A stretch of DNA of 58,202 nt from an uncultured Lachnospiraceae bacterium (lineage in GTDB: Bacteria; Bacillota; Clostridia; Lachnospirales; Lachnospiraceae): NCBI GenBank assembly GCA_902794095.1, contig CADBFZ010000013.1, positions 1 through 58,202 of the forward strand. The letters are read 5' to 3'. Under the pieces are notes generated by a model. It saw only the letters and a list, made by a program, of their open reading frames with translations, ran no database searches and was not told where the DNA came from. How positions within the stretch are numbered: position 1 is the first letter of the stretch; each line of letters starts with the position of its first letter. Positions 54,549 to 58,202 of the stretch are shown here, piece by piece. Made by a program: the position numbers and the translations under genes.

Positions 54549-55730
54549 ATGAGAGGAAAAATTACTTTTAATTGGATGTCAGGCATTTTATTTGCATCGG
54601 CCCTTTTCTTGGGGTCGCTTTTTTTGTGTCCGATGAAGGCTTCGGCCATGACCGCAGATATTTTGCCCGCTATACAGGCTTTTACCGGTGATGAGTCCGC
54701 CAATGTCTACGTAGTAGGCGACCCCGAGACTCCCGGTTCATTTGAAACCATTACCGAGGCTGTAAGCGTAGCCGTTGACGGCGATGTTATCGTAATCTGC
54801 CCCGGCGAATACGATGAATCCCTGGATATCAGAGACAAGGACCTCATTCTCCTGGGTCTCGACAAGGACACCTGCATCATCAAATATGACACCGCACACT
54901 ATTCAACTCCCGTTTTGAACGGCGCTGCCGGAACATTCTGCAATCTTACTTTCTACGGATATAAGGAAAAAAAGGTCGAGCTCAAAGATGCTTCAGGTGA
55001 GATTGTCACTCCCGACAACCTTGACGATCTCTTTTCCGGTTACGTAATCCATATCGATGATGACTTCGAATATACCCGCAGCATAACTTTCAATAACTGC
55101 AATATCATTTCCGAAAACAATAACTGTGTCGGCATGGGTCTCAGAAACCATTTCACCGCCACATTCAATAACTGCTATTTCAGATCCGTGGGAGTCGCCG
55201 GCATTCTTTTCATACACGATCCGGATAACTATCTCTTTGCGGGAGACGACATGCATGTTGTCTTCAAAGATAACATCTGGGTCAACTTCGGATATCCCTA
55301 TCTGATCAATTTCAAATCTATCTATTACGCAAACAGCACGGATATCACTTTCCAGAATGTCACAACCTATTGCTATGCTACTGACACAGAAGAATTTTAC
55401 TTCCCGGGCAATTCATGCACGATGACGGATATAAGGTATCTTGCAGCAGGAATCGTTCCTACTTCATCACCTTTATATATACTTGAAACAGGCAGGATTA
55501 CGGATTGCATCAAACTCCTCAGAAAGCAGGATACACACGGTCTTCCGGGTATCTACTACATTCCTGACGGTAATGTCATAACCGAAGAATCCGAGCCTTT
55601 TATAGCATCACTTTATTATGTTGTTAATCCTTACAATCTTCCCGGAGACGGGTTTGCCGGAAGCTGTACATTTCATCTGAATAATGACAGTTTTGGTAAT
55701 ACACTTGAAGAAATGAACATCTTACGATAG
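54549..55730 (+). CDS. Secreted protein with a right-handed beta-helix (pectinesterase-like) fold
   Basis: 393 aa. The signal peptide (hydrophobic core ILFASALFLGSLFLC, then MKASAMTAD) leads to VYVVGDPETPGSFETITEAV, DGDVIVICPGEYDESL and successive short beta segments (ITFNNCNIISENNN, ATFNNCYFRSVGVAGILF, HVVFKDNIWVNFG, ITFQNVTTYCYAT). These suit a parallel beta-helix as in carbohydrate esterases and lyases. The usual pectinesterase catalytic motifs are not convincing, so binding rather than catalysis is possible. No ribosome site precedes the start. Confidence 0.75.
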   Translation: MRGKITFNWMSGILFASALFLGSLFLCPMKASAMTADILPAIQAFTGDESANVYVVGDPETPGSFETITEAVSVAVDGDVIVICPGEYDESLDIRDKDLILLGLDKDTCIIKYDTAHYSTPVLNGAAGTFCNLTFYGYKEKKVELKDASGEIVTPDNLDDLFSGYVIHIDDDFEYTRSITFNNCNIISENNNCVGMGLRNHFTATFNNCYFRSVGVAGILFIHDPDNYLFAGDDMHVVFKDNIWVNFGYPYLINFKSIYYANSTDITFQNVTTYCYATDTEEFYFPGNSCTMTDIRYLAAGIVPTSSPLYILETGRITDCIKLLRKQDTHGLPGIYYIPDGNVITEESEPFIASLYYVVNPYNLPGDGFAGSCTFHLNNDSFGNTLEEMNILR

Positions 55731-55808
55731 GATTATTATCGTAAAGTTTATAACGTTTATTATATGTCATCCGAGTTGCTAAAAACTCAGTATTTATCAG
55801 CATTTTCG

Positions 55809-55837
55809 TTGACTTTTTATAACTAGGGTGATATATT
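55809..55837 (+). promoter_or_regulatory. Promoter of the cold-shock gene
   Basis: TTGACT (55809-55814), 17 bp, TATATT (55832-55837). It gives a leader of about 175 nt, long as is usual for cold-shock mRNAs. The rest of the gap upstream (55731-55808) is AT-rich; only a weak GAGTT/AACTC hairpin is seen. Confidence 0.8.
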
Positions 55838-55863
55838 TGTTAAGGATTCTGGTACCGGGTGTG

Positions 55864-55932
55864 ATCTCACATGTTTTTGTAAATCACTTCTGCTCTGCTG
55901 TGATGATTTACAAAAGTATGTGAGATTTTTTT
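55864..55932 (+). terminator. 23-bp terminator-like hairpin in the cold-shock leader
   Basis: 55864-55886 pairs with 55904-55926 without a bulge (two G-T pairs), loop 17 nt, followed by seven T. It has the form of an intrinsic terminator placed between the promoter and the gene, so it probably attenuates transcription or marks the end of a short leader RNA. Confidence 0.75.
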
Positions 55933-55943
55933 ATTTCTCGCAT

Positions 55944-55997
55944 ACCCGTATCATTAACGGGTCATAAGACCCAGCATTTTAAGAGGGGAAAGTCCCC
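55944..55997 (+). promoter_or_regulatory. Alternative hairpins near the cold-shock ribosome site
   Basis: ACCCGT (55944-55949) can pair with ACGGGT (55957-55962), or GGGTC (55959-55963) with GACCC (55968-55972); the two share bases and exclude each other. A third hairpin GGGG-AAAGT-CCCC (55985-55997) ends eight bases before AAGGAGG (56006-56012). Suggests temperature- or protein-dependent folding. Confidence 0.5.
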
Positions 55998-56018
55998 AGT
56001 CTTTCAAGGAGGCACTAA

Positions 56019-56231
56019 ATGAACAAAGGAACTGTCAAGTGGTTTAACGCATCTAAGGGTTATGGATTCATCACCGACGAGGCATCAGGAAAGGACGTAT
56101 TCGTACACTTCTCCGGCATCAACTCTGATGGATACAAGACTCTCGACGAGGGAGCTACCGTTACCTTCGATATCGAAGTTGACGAAGCTAAGGGCAAGGA
56201 GCGCGCAGTTAACGTTACTGTCCAGAAGTAA
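56019..56231 (+). CDS. Cold-shock protein, CspA family
   Basis: 70 aa OB-fold RNA chaperone. The RNA-binding motifs are KGYGFIT (RNP1) and VFVHFSGI (RNP2), with [14 protein letters not shown] at the start. AAGGAGG lies six bases before the ATG. Has its own promoter, a structured leader and a strong terminator. Confidence 0.97.
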   Translation: MNKGTVKWFNASKGYGFITDEASGKDVFVHFSGINSDGYKTLDEGATVTFDIEVDEAKGKERAVNVTVQK

Positions 56232-56278
56232 TAAACCGTTTGAATATAGATAAATATATTCAGTAAGACAAGAACCTA

Positions 56279-56309
56279 AAAAGAGGATGGCAAATGCCAT
56301 CCTCTTTTT
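56279..56309. terminator. Bidirectional terminator after the cold-shock gene
   Basis: A 13-bp perfect stem (56279-56291 with 56296-56308) with loop AAAT and T tracts in both reading directions. Lies between convergent csp and aguB. Confidence 0.9.
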
Positions 56310-56317
56310 CCTTGTTA

Positions 56318-57178
56318 TCATCTATACATTTCCGGGCGTCTGTCTCTGAAGATTCCCCACTCGAGTCTCTTATCGCGAAGCATCACGAAGTCATAGCTCT
56401 GATACAAGATCTCTTCTGCGTCTCTTCCTGCCTTCTGAAGGAGGTCGCCAGTTTCATCAGTCATGAAGCTGCTTCCGTAGAAGTTCAGTGCACTCTTCTG
56501 TCCGCCGTTTGCATCTGAAGGTTCAACATCTTCAAGTCCGTAACGGTTTGCGGCAACTACAGGGATGATATTGGCTGCGGAATGTCCCTGCATGGTTCTC
56601 ATCCAGTGTCCTGAACTGTCGCCGCCTAAGATGGGCTCGCTTCCGATTGCGGTAGGATACATGATGATGTCAGCTCCGAGAAGCGCCAGTGCCCTGGCAG
56701 TCTCAGGGAACCACTGATCCCAGCAGATGCCCATTCCTACTTTTCCGTAGGAAGTATCAAATACCTTAAATCCGGTATCACCGGGAGTAAAATAAAACTT
56801 CTCCTGATAGAAGTGATCGTCAGGGATATGGGTCTTTCTGTAGATTCCCAAATTCTTACCGCAATCAAGCATAACTACGGTATTGTAAAGCACGGTGCCT
56901 GCTCTCTCATAAATGCTGACAGGGATAACAACAGAAAGCTCCTTGGAAACCTCAGTCAGTCTGATAACCGCATCATTTTCCTCTACAGGCTTAGCAAACT
57001 TGTAGTAGTCATATACTCTTTCCTGGCAGAAATACTGTCTTTCGAAAAGTTCGGGAAGAAGAATAATCTTTGCTCCCTCGCCTGCTGCCATTCTTACAAG
57101 GCGCTCTGCCTTATCGATATTTTCTGATACTACTCTCGTGCAACTCATCTGAATTGCAGCTACTTTAACTTCGGACAT
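56318..57178 (-). CDS. aguB: N-carbamoylputrescine amidase
   Basis: 286 aa nitrilase-superfamily enzyme that turns N-carbamoylputrescine into putrescine, CO2 and ammonia. The catalytic triad is visible: Glu in LLPELFERQYF, Lys in YRKTHIPDD and Cys in GICWDQWFPE. EGAKIILLPELF and HWMRTMQGHSAANI are typical of the AguB branch. The ATG at 57178 has AAAGGA eight bases upstream and starts MSEVKVAAIQMSC as expected; the longer frame adds 28 non-conserved residues overlapping aguA. It follows aguA by 16 nt. Confidence 0.94.
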   Translation of the reverse strand: MSEVKVAAIQMSCTRVVSENIDKAERLVRMAAGEGAKIILLPELFERQYFCQERVYDYYKFAKPVEENDAVIRLTEVSKELSVVIPVSIYERAGTVLYNTVVMLDCGKNLGIYRKTHIPDDHFYQEKFYFTPGDTGFKVFDTSYGKVGMGICWDQWFPETARALALLGADIIMYPTAIGSEPILGGDSSGHWMRTMQGHSAANIIPVVAANRYGLEDVEPSDANGGQKSALNFYGSSFMTDETGDLLQKAGRDAEEILYQSYDFVMLRDKRLEWGIFRDRRPEMYR

Positions 57179-57194
57179 GTCTTTATCCTTTCCG

Positions 57195-58202
57195 TTAAAC
57201 CATCGGTATCTGCTGTGTAATGCAATGAATGTTTCCGCCGCCCAATAAGATACTGCGGGCATCTATGGGAACAACCTCCTTATCGGGAAGAAGCTCCTTT
57301 AAGATATTCACTGCTCTTTCATCGCTTGCTTTATTATCTCCGCCAAACTGAGGAACCAGCGCTCTTCCGTTAGCGAAGTAGAAATTTACGTAGCTTGCGG
57401 CAAGTCTTTCACCTGCTTCTCTTTCATCCTCACCGGGCTCGAATACGTAATTGTCTATGTCTTCCTGAGTGCAGCAAACAGGCACATCGGGGATGGGAAG
57501 CTTGTGAACCTTTATCTTACGTCCCTTGGCATCGGTCTGACTTTCAAGATATTCAAGATCTGCCTTTGAAAGCTCATACTGGGGATCTGCTTCATTATCG
57601 GTCCAGGCAAGAACCACCTCAGCAGGTCTTATAAATGCGCAGACATTATCTACATGCTCGTTGGTCTCATCCATGTAAATACCGCGGGGAAGCCACAAAA
57701 CCTTTTCGATTCCGAGGATCTTCTTAAGAGTATCTTCTATCTCTGCCTTAGTCATCTTCGGGTTTCTTCCCTGAGAAAGAAGGCAGCTTTCCGTTACCAT
57801 AAGAGTTCCTTCACCATCAGTATGAATGCTTCCGCCTTCAAGTACAAATGGTTCTGCATCACATACTTCATCACCTAAGTATGAAGCAAACATCTTAGCT
57901 ACCGCATTATCCTTGTCCCACTGAGCATAGAGCCCGTCTACATCTCCGCCCCATGCATTGAAGGTCCAGTTAACGGCAATTCGCTTTCCGGCATCTCCTG
58001 TAATAAAAGTAGGACCGGTATCCCTTGCCCAGGAATCATCGGTTTCAGCTTCGATGATAAAGAGCCTGTCGGTATCTGAAGATACAGATGAGATTTTCTC
58101 GCTTACGTATTCTTTTTTACCGGGACTAACGATAAGATAGAGATTCTCGACTTTAAGGATATTTGAAACAACATCCGCAAAAGCTTTCTCTGCTCCGCTC
58201 GT
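57195..58202 (-). CDS. aguA: Agmatine deiminase, N-terminal part cut by the window edge
   Basis: At least 335 aa remain. The frame is open to the last base, so the start lies beyond 58202; the internal ATG at 57893 is not the start because upstream codons encode the conserved [13 protein letters not shown] and [11 protein letters not shown]. The other motifs are [26 protein letters not shown] and the catalytic cysteine in [13 protein letters not shown] at the C-terminus. The enzyme hydrolyses agmatine to N-carbamoylputrescine and ammonia, the step before AguB. No terminator between the two, so one operon. Confidence 0.94.
   Translation of the reverse strand, partial: TSGAEKAFADVVSNILKVENLYLIVSPGKKEYVSEKISSVSSDTDRLFIIEAETDDSWARDTGPTFITGDAGKRIAVNWTFNAWGGDVDGLYAQWDKDNAVAKMFASYLGDEVCDAEPFVLEGGSIHTDGEGTLMVTESCLLSQGRNPKMTKAEIEDTLKKILGIEKVLWLPRGIYMDETNEHVDNVCAFIRPAEVVLAWTDNEADPQYELSKADLEYLESQTDAKGRKIKVHKLPIPDVPVCCTQEDIDNYVFEPGEDEREAGERLAASYVNFYFANGRALVPQFGGDNKASDERAVNILKELLPDKEVVPIDARSILLGGGNIHCITQQIPMV

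Noticed and set aside
57891..57893. ATG as the start of aguA
   Set aside because: The frame stays open to the window edge and encodes conserved agmatine deiminase residues upstream.

Overview
The window reads as a chromosomal segment of a low-to-moderate GC Gram-positive anaerobe, most likely a Lachnospiraceae member (Butyrivibrio-like). The basis is the gene families and orders: rho-rpmE-DUF1385-prmC-prfA, infC-rpmI-rplT behind a terminator-bearing leader, ispF-cysS-mrnC-rlmB-sigH, a DUF4364 protein, a group-B-like [FeFe] hydrogenase, AGGAGG-type ribosome binding sites and many zinc-ribbon or repeat-bearing surface proteins. No phage, insertion sequence, rRNA or CRISPR array is visible. Genus is an inference.

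Layout. 1-2.2 kb: a chemoreceptor. 2.3-7.4 kb: a MATE exporter, then an operon of SdpR-like ArsR autorepressor, SdpI-like membrane protein, YhfC-type intramembrane protease and two tandem paralogues of unknown function; its promoter lies between two near-identical 20-bp AT palindromes. 7.4-14.6 kb: M29 aminopeptidase, tRNA-Pro(AGG), a membrane-anchored LRR protein, a DUF3089 hydrolase, a membrane EAL protein, a Bax-inhibitor-1 protein and tRNA-Gly(CCC). 14.6-23.5 kb (minus): a tight run of MBL-fold hydrolase, GAF-HD-GYP, two FecR-domain proteins, CHASE2-adenylate cyclase and [FeFe] hydrogenase. 23.7-25.1 kb: PepD. 25.2-32.3 kb (minus): translation and termination genes (rplT, rpmI, infC with an AUU start, carD, prfA, prmC, DUF1385, rpmE, rho). 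32.5-34.2 kb: a YPDV-repeat exported protein and a PHP phosphatase.

34.3-44.1 kb (minus): a ten-gene run with gaps under about 45 nt or overlaps, from a divergent murD through rarA, malic enzyme, DUF4364, ispF, cysS, mrnC, rlmB and sigH to a polytopic membrane protein. 44.2-49.9 kb: cell-envelope genes (L,D-transpeptidase, DUF3048 lipoprotein, a MurL-like epimerase, and a membrane-tethered solute-binding protein fused to a zinc ribbon and TPR). 50-58.2 kb: a RACo-like ASKHA protein, clpB, a zinc-ribbon membrane protein, a secreted beta-helix protein, a cold-shock gene with an elaborate leader, and the agmatine-to-putrescine pair aguB-aguA (aguA runs off the right edge).

How the parts fit. 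The divergent MurD and MurL-like proteins suggest the alternative D-glutamate route in peptidoglycan synthesis (L-Glu ligation, then epimerisation). The 14.6-23.5 kb run puts cAMP synthesis, putative c-di-GMP turnover and a hydrogenase behind one candidate promoter. Three otherwise unrelated exported proteins share a roughly 45-residue FDxxYYAxxYPDV repeat. All functional calls rest on motif recognition by eye; no database search was run.
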